Source: UBA11612 sp963976395
GTDB taxonomy: Bacteria > Pseudomonadota > Alphaproteobacteria > Rhodospirillales > Rhodospirillaceae
Reading direction: 5' to 3'
DNA length: 30,306 bases
Assembly: GCA_963976395.1 (NCBI GenBank)
Contig: CAXBLG010000037.1
Location: 1-30,306 of the forward strand
Positions 1 through 8,706 of this stretch are shown here, piece by piece (the first letter of the stretch is position 1; the number at the start of each line of letters is the position of its first letter). A program made the position numbers and the translations under genes. Under the pieces are notes generated by a model, which searched no databases, had not been told where the DNA came from, and saw only the letters and a program-made list of their open reading frames with translations.

Positions 1-61
1 CTCAAGGTCGCCTAAAGGGGGAAGCGCTTTGGCCATGATATTCGAGGAAGGCTCCGCAAGG

Positions 62-95
62 TGTTACGACTCGTCACATGCGACAACTTGTAACA
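62..95. promoter_or_regulatory. Inverted repeat upstream of hpnC
   Basis: TGTTAC (62-67) and GTAACA (90-95) form perfect 6-bp inverted arms separated by 22 nt, about 115 nt before the hpnC start. The position would suit an operator for the hopanoid operon. No convincing -35/-10 pair was seen in 1-210, and no coding sequence is supported there. The arms are short enough to be chance. Confidence 0.2.
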
Positions 96-210
96 TTGCT
101 TTCGCGCCGGGCGCAAGCGGCAAACCCGCGTAATGCCCTTCCTTGCTCCGCCGCCGGCGAAAGCGTATTGATCCCCCATAATTTCAAGAGCCGCTGTTAA
201 GGGATTCGCC

Positions 211-1083
211 GTGAGCGACGCCGCGTTGCGTAAAAGAGAGTCATCCGCCGAAACACCGGTGGAGACACCGTCCGGCAAGACCGCAAAGGGCGAGAATTTT
301 CCTGTCGGTTCGTGGTTGCTGCCGAAAGAACTGCGCCCGCATGTGGCCGCTTTCTACGCTTTTGCCCGCGCCATCGACGACATCGCCGACAGCCCCGACC
401 TGCGCTCGGGCATCAAACTGGCCCGGCTCGACGGATTCGCCGCCGCTCTTACCGGCACCAACGACGATCCCGCCTATGCGAAAGCTCATGTTCTAAGGGC
501 CAGCCTGAACGAGATGGGCATCACCCCCCAGCACGGCCTCGATCTGATCTCGGCGTTCAAGCAGGATGCGGTGAAAAACCGCTATGCCGACTGGACCGAG
601 CTGATGGACTACTGCAACCGCTCGGCCGCGCCGGTGGGCCGCTTTCTGCTAGACCTGCACGGCGAAAGTGTTTCGCTGTATCCGCAGTCCGATGCGCTGT
701 GCAACGCGCTTCAGGTCATCAACCACTTGCAGGATTGCGCGGCGGACTACGCCAATCTTAACCGCGTGTATCTGCCGGACGAATGGATGCATGCGGAAGG
801 CTCGAACGTGGTCGATCTGGCGCAAATCGAATCGACGCCCGCCCTGCGCGGCGTGATCAACCGCTGCCTCGACGGCACCGACGACCTTTTAAACGAAGCG
901 CGTAAGCTACCGCACGCAATGGACCACCGCAGTCTTGCCATGGAAACCGCCGTAATCGTTTCGATCGCGGACCGCCTTTCGAAAAAATTGCGCAAACGCG
1001 ATCCGCTGGCCGGCCGTGTTGTGCTGAAAGCACCGGGCTTTGCCGCGGCTGCGGTGACCGGTCTGTTCCGGCTGTGGTATTAA
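211..1083 (+). CDS. hpnC: HpnC, squalene synthase-family enzyme (hydroxysqualene synthase)
   Basis: This 290-aa protein belongs to the squalene/phytoene synthase family. In hopanoid producers HpnC converts presqualene diphosphate made by HpnD into hydroxysqualene, which HpnE then reduces. The first aspartate-rich motif is DDIAD at residues 56-60. The second site reads DCAAD at 175-179, followed by NRVYLP. The GTG start at 211 is chosen because AAGGGA lies 6 nt upstream and the N-terminal region (ENFPVGSWLLPKELR, from residue 28) matches the family. It opens the plus-strand hopanoid operon, with hpnB starting a few bases after its stop. HpnC is told from HpnD by this divergent second motif and by the presence of a separate HpnD downstream. 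Confidence 0.93.
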   Translation: MSDAALRKRESSAETPVETPSGKTAKGENFPVGSWLLPKELRPHVAAFYAFARAIDDIADSPDLRSGIKLARLDGFAAALTGTNDDPAYAKAHVLRASLNEMGITPQHGLDLISAFKQDAVKNRYADWTELMDYCNRSAAPVGRFLLDLHGESVSLYPQSDALCNALQVINHLQDCAADYANLNRVYLPDEWMHAEGSNVVDLAQIESTPALRGVINRCLDGTDDLLNEARKLPHAMDHRSLAMETAVIVSIADRLSKKLRKRDPLAGRVVLKAPGFAAAAVTGLFRLWY

Positions 1084-1088
1084 GCGCG

Positions 1089-2351
1089 ATGATCGGCATC
1101 CTGGCCGGGGTCGCTCTAGCCGCCTGGGGTTACCTTCTCCTGCTACACCACCGATTTTGGCACGGCGCCGAACGCTTGCCGCACGAAGTGCCGAATCTCG
1201 CGACATGGCCGTCGGTTGTCGCGATTGTGCCCGCCCGCGATGAGGCCCAAACCATCGGCGCCTGCATCGAGGCGCTTATGGCCCAGGATTATCCAGGTTC
1301 ATTTTCTGTAATTGTCGTAGATGATGCCTCTACTGATGGTACAAGCGACATTGTACGCGCCGTTTTCGCGCAAAATACGGCTTTGAGCGCGCAAAACAGC
1401 GTAGTGTGCGCGCAAAATCGTACAATGAGCGCACAAAACCCTGTAATTGAAGGCACAGACCGGGCAACGATCATCGCCGCCCCGCCGTTACGAGACGGCT
1501 GGACCGGCAAACTATCGGCCTTAAATGCGGGTTTGCGTCACGCAAATACCCGCCAAAAACCACCGGAGTACCTATGGCTTACCGACGCCGACGTCGTCCA
1601 TCCGCCCGAAACCCTCTCGAGATTGGCCGCGAAGGCGGTTCAGGGGCGCTTCGATTTGACTTCGATGATGGTGCGCCTGCGCTGCATCTCCTTTTGGGAG
1701 CAGCGGCTGATACCGGCCTTCATCTATTTTTTTCAGATGCTGTATCCCTTCCCCGCCGTGAACGATCCGCGCGCGCGCATCGCCGCAGCCGCCGGTGGCT
1801 GTATGCTGCTCCGCCGCGAATCCTTGAATAAAGCTGGGGGGTTAGAGGCCGTTTCCGGCGCGTTGATCGACGATTGCGCCATCGCGGCATTGATCAAACG
1901 CGGCGGCGGGCGGCTGTGGTTAGGCCTGTCCGACGGCAGCAATAGCCTCCGCACGGCCGACTCTCTAGGACCGCTCTGGGTCATGGTTCTCCGCACGGCC
2001 TACACCCAATTGAAGTATTCGCCACTTCTTCTTGTTCTAACGATTGTGGCTATGGCCTTGATTTTCCTCGCGCCTCCGGCTCTTTTCCTCGGCTATCCCT
2101 GGCACGGCAACGGTTTTGCGGCTCTCGCCGGGCTCGCCGGGTGGCTGGCCATGGTGATTTCCTATACGCCAACCCTGACGGATTACGGCCGAAGCCGTTG
2201 GGAAGGCTTACTATTACCGTTTAGCGCGGCCCTATATGCGGCCATGACCGTGGATTCGGCTGTGGCACATGGGCGACACCGTGGCGGGCAATGGAAAGGA
2301 CGCCACTATGGGCCTTCAGCCGGGCCGGGGAATCTGTCAGAATTCCCTTAG
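1089..2351 (+). CDS. hpnB: HpnB, hopene-associated GT2 glycosyltransferase
   Basis: This is a membrane-associated family 2 glycosyltransferase of the HpnB type, regularly found in hopanoid clusters; its acceptor is not firmly established. It has an N-terminal membrane helix (IGILAGVALAAWGYLLLL), a GT-A nucleotide-binding region (VVAIVPARDEA, then VVDDASTDGT), the DXD-like LTDADVVHP, a GGCMLLRRE segment, a DDCAI motif, and two or three C-terminal membrane helices. I chose ATG 1089, 5 nt after the hpnC stop; a GTG at 1074 would overlap hpnC by 10 nt, and neither has a clear ribosome binding site. It carries a four-copy, 7-residue repeat (AQNxxxx) just after the first GT-A motif, which looks like an insertion. 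HpnB identity rests on context as well as motifs. Confidence 0.88.
   Translation: MIGILAGVALAAWGYLLLLHHRFWHGAERLPHEVPNLATWPSVVAIVPARDEAQTIGACIEALMAQDYPGSFSVIVVDDASTDGTSDIVRAVFAQNTALSAQNSVVCAQNRTMSAQNPVIEGTDRATIIAAPPLRDGWTGKLSALNAGLRHANTRQKPPEYLWLTDADVVHPPETLSRLAAKAVQGRFDLTSMMVRLRCISFWEQRLIPAFIYFFQMLYPFPAVNDPRARIAAAAGGCMLLRRESLNKAGGLEAVSGALIDDCAIAALIKRGGGRLWLGLSDGSNSLRTADSLGPLWVMVLRTAYTQLKYSPLLLVLTIVAMALIFLAPPALFLGYPWHGNGFAALAGLAGWLAMVISYTPTLTDYGRSRWEGLLLPFSAALYAAMTVDSAVAHGRHRGGQWKGRHYGPSAGPGNLSEFP
1368..1451 (+). repeat. Four-copy 21-bp in-frame tandem repeat inside hpnB
   Basis: Four head-to-tail units start at 1368, 1389, 1410 and 1431. The first three begin GCGCAAAA and the fourth GCACAAAA. 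The period is exactly 21 nt, so the frame is kept and each unit encodes AQN plus four variable residues (AQNTALS, AQNSVVC, AQNRTMS, AQNPVIE). The first 8 nt are nearly invariant and the other 13 have drifted. It lies between the VVDDASTDGT and APPLRDGWTGKL segments of HpnB, in a loop where a length change could be tolerated. Confidence 0.9.
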
Positions 2352-2440
2352 GAAACAATTCATTGTGGGATAAGTCTCGCCGCACTGGGAGGGCTTAGGC
2401 TCGCGTCCGGGGAACTCGAACCTGTGATATTTATACGTCG

Positions 2441-4420
2441 ATGTCGGCACCGCCGGCTTCGCGAGGTGGTGTGAACGTGAATAAACTACAACGGCAAACG
2501 GCAGAAAACTCAGATAACGCGAGCAGCGTTGCCACCCCTTTGTTGGATTCGATTGAATCCGTCGAAACCTTGCGCCGTCTGCCCGTGTCCCAACTTCGAC
2601 AAATATCAGATGAATTGCGCACCGAAACCATTCATGCCGCTTCCGTCACCGGCGGGCATTTTGGAGCCGGTCTCGGCGTAGTCGAACTGACCGTTGCGCT
2701 GCACTATGTTTTTAACACACCGGAAGACCGCATTATCTGGGACGTCAGTCATCAGGCGTACCCCCATAAAATTCTGACCGGGCGCCGCGAGCGTATCCGC
2801 ACCATCCGTCAACCCGGCGGCCTTTACGGATTCACCCTTCGCGCTGAAAGCGCGTTCGATCCATTTGGCGCGGCCCATAGCTCGACGTCTATTTCCGCGG
2901 CCCTTGGCATGGCTGTAGCCCGCGACAAGAAAAACATCGACCGACATGTGGTCGCGGTGATCGGTGACGGCGCCATGAGCGCAGGTATGGCGTATGAAGC
3001 ACTGAACAACGCCGGCGCCCTAAAGTCGCGCATGACCGTGATCCTGAATGACAACGGCATGTCGATTGCGCCGTCTGTCGGCGCTTTAACCGCCTATCTC
3101 AAAGACTTGGTCAAAGCCCGCCCTCTGCAATCGGCCGCAGACATTCAGCGTGACCTCGCGGAAATATTTCCCGAGGAAATCGCCCTCGCCCGTCCAAATA
3201 CAACCCTGTTCGATCAACTCGGCTGCACTTACGTCGGCCCGGTGGACGGCCATAATGTCGAAGATTTGACCACCATCCTTGCCGCCCTGCGCAACGGCGA
3301 CAACGGCGCAGTTCTGCTGCATGTCATCACGGAGAAAGGCAAGGGCCATCCGTTCAACAAGCCCCAGGGTGAAAATTATCACGCGGTCAACACGTTCAAT
3401 CCGCTCACCGGTGAGATTGACAAAGCACACGCGAAGGCACCGGCTTTTACGAAGGTCTTTGCAGCCAGCCTCATCGAAGAAGCCGAGCACGACCAAGACA
3501 TTGTCGCAATTACCGCCGCCATGCCATCGGGCACCGGCCTTAATGACTTCGCCAAGAGATTCCCGGATCGTTGCTACGACGTCGGTATTGCCGAACAACA
3601 TGGAGTGACGTTCGCTGCAGGCCTGGCCGCCGACGGACTTAAACCGGTGGTCGCAATTTACTCCTGCTTTTTACAGCGAGCTTACGACCAGATTGTGCAT
3701 GATGTTGCGCTTCAGCATCTGCCCGTGCGCTTTGCCATTGATAGAGCCGGACTTGTCGGTGCTGACGGACCTACTCACGCGGGCAGTTACGACCTCGCGT
3801 ATCTGATGTGCCTTCCCGATTTCGTCATTATGGCCGCCGCCGATGAGGCGGAACTGAAGCATATGGTGGCGACATCTCTCAGTATAGGTGATCGCCCATC
3901 GGCATTCAGATTCCCACGCGGCGAAGGTGTTGGGGTTGAACTTCCTTCACGCGGCGGTGTGCTACCCGTCGGAAAAGGGCGTGTGCTGCGCGAGGGCTCT
4001 ACCATTGCTATTCTCTCGCTAGGGGGACGCCTACAAGAGTGTCTTAAAGCCGCCGACGATCTGACTGCACGCGGGTTATCCGTTACGGTCGCGGACGCCC
4101 GCTTTGCCAAGCCCTTGGACGAAGATTTGATTACTCAACTCGCCCGCCACCATGAAGTGCTGATTACCATCGAAGAAGGCGCGATCGGCGGGTTTGGCGC
4201 ACATGTTCTGACGTATCTCGCCCAAAGCGGTCAACTTGATGCAGGGCTAAAAGTGCGAACCATGACTCTCCCCGACCGTTTCGTTACACACGGCAAACCT
4301 GAAGGCCAGTATGAAGACGCCGCACTACAGGCGAGTCACATAGAAATTATGTGCATGGACGCATTGGGCGAAAGCAAACACCTCCGAACTGCCGGCACGG
4401 GCACACGGCAGCCGCGTTAA
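2441..4420 (+). CDS. dxs: 1-deoxy-D-xylulose-5-phosphate synthase
   Basis: DXS condenses pyruvate and glyceraldehyde 3-phosphate using thiamine diphosphate, the first step of the MEP isoprenoid pathway. Visible features are WDVSHQAYPHKILTGR, AHSSTSISAALG, the thiamine-binding motif GDGAMSAGMAYEALNNAG followed by LNDN (about residues 175-210), and in the transketolase pyrimidine domain DVGIAEQHGVTFAAGLA and DRAGLVGADGPTHAG. At 659 aa it is slightly longer than usual because of the N-terminus. ATG 2441 lacks a ribosome binding site, while GAGG at 2463-2466 precedes in-frame GTGs at 2471 and 2477, so the true start may be 10-12 codons later. Its place between hpnB and hpnD ties precursor supply to hopanoid synthesis. 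Confidence 0.96.
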   Translation: MSAPPASRGGVNVNKLQRQTAENSDNASSVATPLLDSIESVETLRRLPVSQLRQISDELRTETIHAASVTGGHFGAGLGVVELTVALHYVFNTPEDRIIWDVSHQAYPHKILTGRRERIRTIRQPGGLYGFTLRAESAFDPFGAAHSSTSISAALGMAVARDKKNIDRHVVAVIGDGAMSAGMAYEALNNAGALKSRMTVILNDNGMSIAPSVGALTAYLKDLVKARPLQSAADIQRDLAEIFPEEIALARPNTTLFDQLGCTYVGPVDGHNVEDLTTILAALRNGDNGAVLLHVITEKGKGHPFNKPQGENYHAVNTFNPLTGEIDKAHAKAPAFTKVFAASLIEEAEHDQDIVAITAAMPSGTGLNDFAKRFPDRCYDVGIAEQHGVTFAAGLAADGLKPVVAIYSCFLQRAYDQIVHDVALQHLPVRFAIDRAGLVGADGPTHAGSYDLAYLMCLPDFVIMAAADEAELKHMVATSLSIGDRPSAFRFPRGEGVGVELPSRGGVLPVGKGRVLREGSTIAILSLGGRLQECLKAADDLTARGLSVTVADARFAKPLDEDLITQLARHHEVLITIEEGAIGGFGAHVLTYLAQSGQLDAGLKVRTMTLPDRFVTHGKPEGQYEDAALQASHIEIMCMDALGESKHLRTAGTGTRQPR

Positions 4421-4454
4421 CGACACGGGCAGGGTAAGTAAGGCGAGCAGAGAG

Positions 4455-5357
4455 ATGGGACTGGTACAGACCAGATCGCAAGCCGCCCCGGCGGAAGCCA
4501 CACGGCCTATTCAATCTGATTTGGAGGACATTCGGGCACGAGTCCAAGCCTCTGGCTCATCGTTTTACTGGGCAATGCGCCTGCTGCCGCGAGAACGCCG
4601 CGAAGCGCTTTTTGCAATTTACGCGTTTTGCCGCGAAGTCGACGACATTGCCGATGGCAACTTGCCTCAAGATCAAAAGATTGCAGCCCTTCGCGTCTGG
4701 CACGAAATGATTGACGGCGTTTTCGAAGGACGCAGTACCGATACAATCACCCGCGCCTTAGAGCCTGCGATCCGCGCCTACGACCTCCAGAAAAAAGATT
4801 TTCATGCCGTCATAGACGGCATGGAGATGGATGCCCTGGGCCCGATTATCGCGCCCACTCTTGAAGTTCTCGACCAATATTGCGACCGCGTGGCCTCAGC
4901 GGTAGGGCGGTTGTGCGTGCGCGCCTTTGGTGAGCCTACGCACGCAGGCGAACGTGTCGCGGATCATCTTGGCCGCGCCCTCCAACTCACAAATATTTTG
5001 CGGGACGTGGAAGAAGACGCCGCCATCAACCGCCTTTATCTTCCGACCGAACTCCTTGAGCGCGCGGGCATTGCAGATACATCGCCCACAGACGTCGCGA
5101 CGGATCCCCGCCTGCCGCAAGTTTTAGAATCCATTGGGCATATGGCGGAGGAGGCCTTTGCCAAAGCGGAGGACGCTTTGGCCGAATGCTCTAAGAACGC
5201 CATGCGCCCAGCGGTTATTATGATGATGGTTTACCGCAAACATCTGGAACGCGCCCGCGCCAACAATTGGCGTCCCCTGTCGCCTCGAACAGGCTTTGCC
5301 CGGGTGCTATCAAAGATGGAAAAGCTCCAAATTGCCATTCGCTACGGGGTCTTTTAG
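4455..5357 (+). CDS. hpnD: HpnD, presqualene diphosphate synthase
   Basis: HpnD joins two farnesyl diphosphates head to head to give presqualene diphosphate, the substrate of HpnC. This 300-aa protein has both aspartate-rich motifs of the squalene/phytoene synthase family: DDIAD at residues 63-67 (CREVDDIADG) and NILRDVEED at 180-188, followed by NRLYLP. The motif FYWAMRLLPRERREALFAIYAFCREVDD, split over residues 37-64, is typical of the family. The ATG follows a purine-rich stretch (GCAGAGAG). It starts 34 nt after dxs and ends 5 nt before hpnE, so it is clearly co-transcribed. It is told from HpnC by the canonical second DxxxD motif. Confidence 0.94.
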   Translation: MGLVQTRSQAAPAEATRPIQSDLEDIRARVQASGSSFYWAMRLLPRERREALFAIYAFCREVDDIADGNLPQDQKIAALRVWHEMIDGVFEGRSTDTITRALEPAIRAYDLQKKDFHAVIDGMEMDALGPIIAPTLEVLDQYCDRVASAVGRLCVRAFGEPTHAGERVADHLGRALQLTNILRDVEEDAAINRLYLPTELLERAGIADTSPTDVATDPRLPQVLESIGHMAEEAFAKAEDALAECSKNAMRPAVIMMMVYRKHLERARANNWRPLSPRTGFARVLSKMEKLQIAIRYGVF

Positions 5358-5362
5358 TAGTC

Positions 5363-6688
5363 GTGCCGGTCTCAGAAGAAAGCCGCGTACATATCATCGG
5401 TGCAGGAGTCGCGGGCCTAGCCGCCGCCGTGCACCTGTCACAACAGGGACATCGCATAAGTTTATACGAAGCGGCACCCCGCGCCGGCGGGCGGTGCCGC
5501 TCGTACCATGATCCGCAACTGGATTGCGTTATCGACAACGGCAATCATTTGATGATGAGCGGCAACCATGCCGTGATGAGTTACCTTGAAAGCATCGACG
5601 CAGCCGACCGGTTGATTGGGCCGCCTCATGCGGATTATCCATTTATCGACGTGGCGACAAACGAACGATGGAGCCTGAGGCCTAGTGCAGGGCGTATGCC
5701 GTGGTGGATATTCAATGCGCATCGCCGTGTTCCTCACACCACGCCGTGGGATTACCTTTCCGCACTTCGCATTCTGAAATCCGACGCACACGAGACCGTT
5801 GCCGACTGTGTCGGCACGGAAGGCCCTCTCTACCGCCGTTTCTGGGAGCCTTTAACAGTGGCGGCTCTCAACACCGATCCTCGGCAAGCATCGGCACAGC
5901 TTATGCAGCCTGTATTAACGGAAACCTTCCTGCGCGGATCTCACGCTTGCCGCCCCTTAATAGCCCGGCGCAGCCTTGCCGACACGCTCATTGAGCCGGC
6001 CGTGCAAGTGTTGACGGCAGCGGGTGCCGACATCCGATATGGAACCCGCATCAAAGCGTTGGCATACACCAATGATCTGGTCTGTAGTTTGGAAATGGAC
6101 GGCGAAAACGTTGCGGTAGCGCCAACCGATGTGGTGATTCTCGCCACCCCACCATGGATCGCTGAAACATTAATCCCCGGTTTGAATGTTCCGCCACCGG
6201 GCGAACCCATCGTCAATGTGCACTACCGGCTGGCTAGCGCTATCGGAGGTGATGAGGTTGTCCGTATTGTCGGCGTTATCGGCGGCACAGCCCACTGGGT
6301 TTTTGCGCGCGGTGATCTTGCTTCGGTCACCATCAGCGCCGCTGCCGACCTGGTCGACACGTCCGCAGATGATATCGCGAGTGCGTGCTGGCCTGATGTC
6401 GCCGCGGCCCTCAATCTGGAGGGCGACAAAGCCCCATCCCGGGTGGTTAAGGAACGCCGGGCCACATTTGCCCAGAGCCCGGACGCCCTTGCTTTACGGT
6501 CAAAAACAGCCACAAATTGCGCGAATCTCTTGCTTGCTGGCGACTGGACGGCTACAGGTGTTCCCGCAACCATAGAGGGGGCAGTGAGGTCCGGCTTTCA
6601 GGCCGCAACTCTGGCGTCGAAATGTCATGGCGTAGTCACCTCGCTATCTCCAACCTATTCCGCGCGCAAACAAATTGAAGCTGCCTAA
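5363..6688 (+). CDS. hpnE: HpnE, hydroxysqualene dehydroxylase (FAD-dependent)
   Basis: HpnE is an amine-oxidase-fold flavoprotein that reduces hydroxysqualene to squalene. The N-terminus holds the dinucleotide-binding motif HIIGAGVAGLAAAVHL followed by LYEAAPRAGGRCRS. The C-terminus holds the second FAD-contacting motif LLLAGDWTATGVPATIEGAV. I chose GTG 5363, five nt after the hpnD stop, giving 441 aa; the open frame continues upstream inside hpnD to an ATG at 5267, but those codons are antiparallel neither to a family motif nor needed for the FAD fold, which begins nine residues after this GTG. It ends 2 nt before shc, consistent with tight coupling of squalene formation and cyclisation. 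Confidence 0.93.
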   Translation: MPVSEESRVHIIGAGVAGLAAAVHLSQQGHRISLYEAAPRAGGRCRSYHDPQLDCVIDNGNHLMMSGNHAVMSYLESIDAADRLIGPPHADYPFIDVATNERWSLRPSAGRMPWWIFNAHRRVPHTTPWDYLSALRILKSDAHETVADCVGTEGPLYRRFWEPLTVAALNTDPRQASAQLMQPVLTETFLRGSHACRPLIARRSLADTLIEPAVQVLTAAGADIRYGTRIKALAYTNDLVCSLEMDGENVAVAPTDVVILATPPWIAETLIPGLNVPPPGEPIVNVHYRLASAIGGDEVVRIVGVIGGTAHWVFARGDLASVTISAAADLVDTSADDIASACWPDVAAALNLEGDKAPSRVVKERRATFAQSPDALALRSKTATNCANLLLAGDWTATGVPATIEGAVRSGFQAATLASKCHGVVTSLSPTYSARKQIEAA

Positions 6689-6690
6689 CG

Positions 6691-8643
6691 ATGAATATTG
6701 ATGTGACAGCACAGACAAACGTGCGTGATGGTGAAACGGCTTCACTTGATCGGGTCATCAAAGAGGCCTCGACTTCATTGAAGGCTCGGCAACGCAAAGA
6801 TGGGCACTGGATATTCGATCTGGAGGCCGATGCCACCATTCCAGCCGAATACATCATGCTCAATCACTACCTTGATGAAATCGAGGACGACGTTGAAGCA
6901 GACCTAGCAGAGTATATTCGCAGCATCCAAGAGGATCACGGCGGCTGGCCTCTGTTTCATGGCGGCGACTTTGACATGAGCGCAACGGTAAAAGCGTACT
7001 TCGCGCTAAAGCTTGTAGGTGACGATATCGATGCCCCGCATATGCGCCGCGCGCGGGATGCTATTCTGGCCCAAGGCGGCGCAGAGAAAAGTAACGTCTT
7101 CACCCGGTATTCGCTCGCCCTGTTCGGCGAAGTGCCCTGGCGTGCGGTGCCGGTAATGCCCGTCGAAATGGCGCTGGCACCAAAATGGTTTCCGATCACG
7201 CTGTATAGAGTGGCCTATTGGTCGAGGACCGTAATTGCTCCCCTCCTTATTCTTGCCGCGTTGAAACCACGAGCAAAAAATCCGCGCGGCGTCCGCGTAC
7301 AGGAGTTGTTTTGCACACCTCCAACAAAAATTCGTAACTACTTGAACAATCCCACCGGCCACTGGGGCGGCAATGCCTTTCTGGTCATCGACAGAATTCT
7401 GCGAGTCATCGAACCACACGTGCCCAAGGCTTTGCGCAAACGAGCCATTGACCGCGCGCTCGCCTTTTTTGTCGAACGGCTGAACGGTGACGACGGTCTG
7501 GGCGCAATCTTTCCCGCCATGGCTAACTCTGTGATGGCCATGGAAGCGCTCGGCTTTCCTAAAGATGATCCAAACCTTGTGACGGCGAAGCGGTCCATTA
7601 AACTCTTGCTGACGCCTGGCGAAGGGAAGAAATTTTGCCAGCCGTGCGTCTCGCCCGTATGGGATACGGGCCTGGCTGTTCAAGCGTTGATGGAAGCCAA
7701 CGAGTCGATCGATGGCGATAGCGTTAAGAACAGCTGCGATTGGCTGGTGGACCGTCAAATCCTTGACGTAAAGGGCGATTGGGCCGAACGGCGCCCCGAC
7801 CTGCGTCCCGGCGGCTGGGCGTTTCAGTACAACAATGACTATTACCCGGACGTAGACGATACCGCAGTGGTAGGTATGGCTCTGCACCGCGCCGATAACG
7901 CCAAACACGCCGACGCCATCGCTCGCGCAGAAGAGTGGATTGTCGGCATGCAGAGTGAGAACGGTGGATGGGGCGCGTTCGATGTAGACAACAGCAATTT
8001 CTACCTCAACCATCTTCCTTTTGCCGATCACGGAGCGCTGCTTGATCCCCCGACAGCGGATGTTTCTGCCCGTTGCATCAGCTTTCTCGCACAGATTGGT
8101 CATGACCGCAGTCACCCGGGAATCGCCCGCGGCATCGCCTATTTGAAAACGGATCAGGAAGAAGACGGAAGTTGGTTCGGTCGCTGGGGCACCAATTATG
8201 TTTACGGCACCTGGTCGGTGCTGAACGCACTCAATGCAGCCGGTGAGGATATGACTCAACCCTACATCCGCAAGGCCGTGGACTGGTTGATCAAGCACCA
8301 GAATACGGACGGCGGATGGGGCGAAGACGGCGCAACCTACTGGAAAGAACGCCGGTATGAATGTAAAGCCAGCACACCCTCGCAAACAGCTTGGGCCGTT
8401 CTGGGCCTCATGGCCGCCGGGGAAGTCGATCACCCGGCCGTTAAACGCGGCATAGACTACATCACCGCCGCCCCGCGTGAGAAGGACGGACGCTGGAAAG
8501 AACCCTGGTTCACGGCGGTGGGCTTTCCGCGCGTCTTTTACCTGCGCTATCACGGTTATGCCGCGATTTTCCCTCTTTGGGCGCTGGCCCGATACCGCAA
8601 CCTTAAGACCAGCAACACCAAGGCGGTACGCTACGGAATGTAG
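6691..8643 (+). CDS. shc: Squalene-hopene cyclase (HpnF)
   Basis: This class II triterpene cyclase turns squalene into hopene and diplopterol by protonation-driven cyclisation at the inner membrane. The 650-aa length is normal. The catalytic DXDD motif is D387-V-D389-D390-T, where D389 corresponds to the proton donor of the Alicyclobacillus enzyme (numbering counted from the start at 6691). Several QW repeats are visible, including QKDGHWIFDLE near the N-terminus, QSENGGWGAFD, QEEDGSWFGRWG, QNTDGGWGED and the C-terminal YHGYAAIFPLWALARY. It starts 2 nt after hpnE ends. The antisense strand has a long open frame over this gene, which is a shadow of biased codon use. Confidence 0.98.
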   Translation: MNIDVTAQTNVRDGETASLDRVIKEASTSLKARQRKDGHWIFDLEADATIPAEYIMLNHYLDEIEDDVEADLAEYIRSIQEDHGGWPLFHGGDFDMSATVKAYFALKLVGDDIDAPHMRRARDAILAQGGAEKSNVFTRYSLALFGEVPWRAVPVMPVEMALAPKWFPITLYRVAYWSRTVIAPLLILAALKPRAKNPRGVRVQELFCTPPTKIRNYLNNPTGHWGGNAFLVIDRILRVIEPHVPKALRKRAIDRALAFFVERLNGDDGLGAIFPAMANSVMAMEALGFPKDDPNLVTAKRSIKLLLTPGEGKKFCQPCVSPVWDTGLAVQALMEANESIDGDSVKNSCDWLVDRQILDVKGDWAERRPDLRPGGWAFQYNNDYYPDVDDTAVVGMALHRADNAKHADAIARAEEWIVGMQSENGGWGAFDVDNSNFYLNHLPFADHGALLDPPTADVSARCISFLAQIGHDRSHPGIARGIAYLKTDQEEDGSWFGRWGTNYVYGTWSVLNALNAAGEDMTQPYIRKAVDWLIKHQNTDGGWGEDGATYWKERRYECKASTPSQTAWAVLGLMAAGEVDHPAVKRGIDYITAAPREKDGRWKEPWFTAVGFPRVFYLRYHGYAAIFPLWALARYRNLKTSNTKAVRYGM

Positions 8644-8706
8644 GGCGCGAGATATTTCTAGCACGCAGGTCTCGACAGCCTCCATCTTCCGCGCCAAAAC
8701 TAGACC

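Noticed and set aside
12..278. Minus-strand frame at the left edge
   Set aside because: It covers the hpnC upstream region and start, with no recognisable protein and no ribosome site.
1368..1451. Tandem units considered as a CRISPR array
   Set aside because: The units are contiguous 21-mers with no spacers, in frame within hpnB, and no cas gene is nearby.
2411..2438. GGAAC followed by CGT upstream of dxs as an EcfG-type stress promoter
   Set aside because: The spacer is 20 nt, longer than the 16-17 nt expected, and the -10 part is incomplete.
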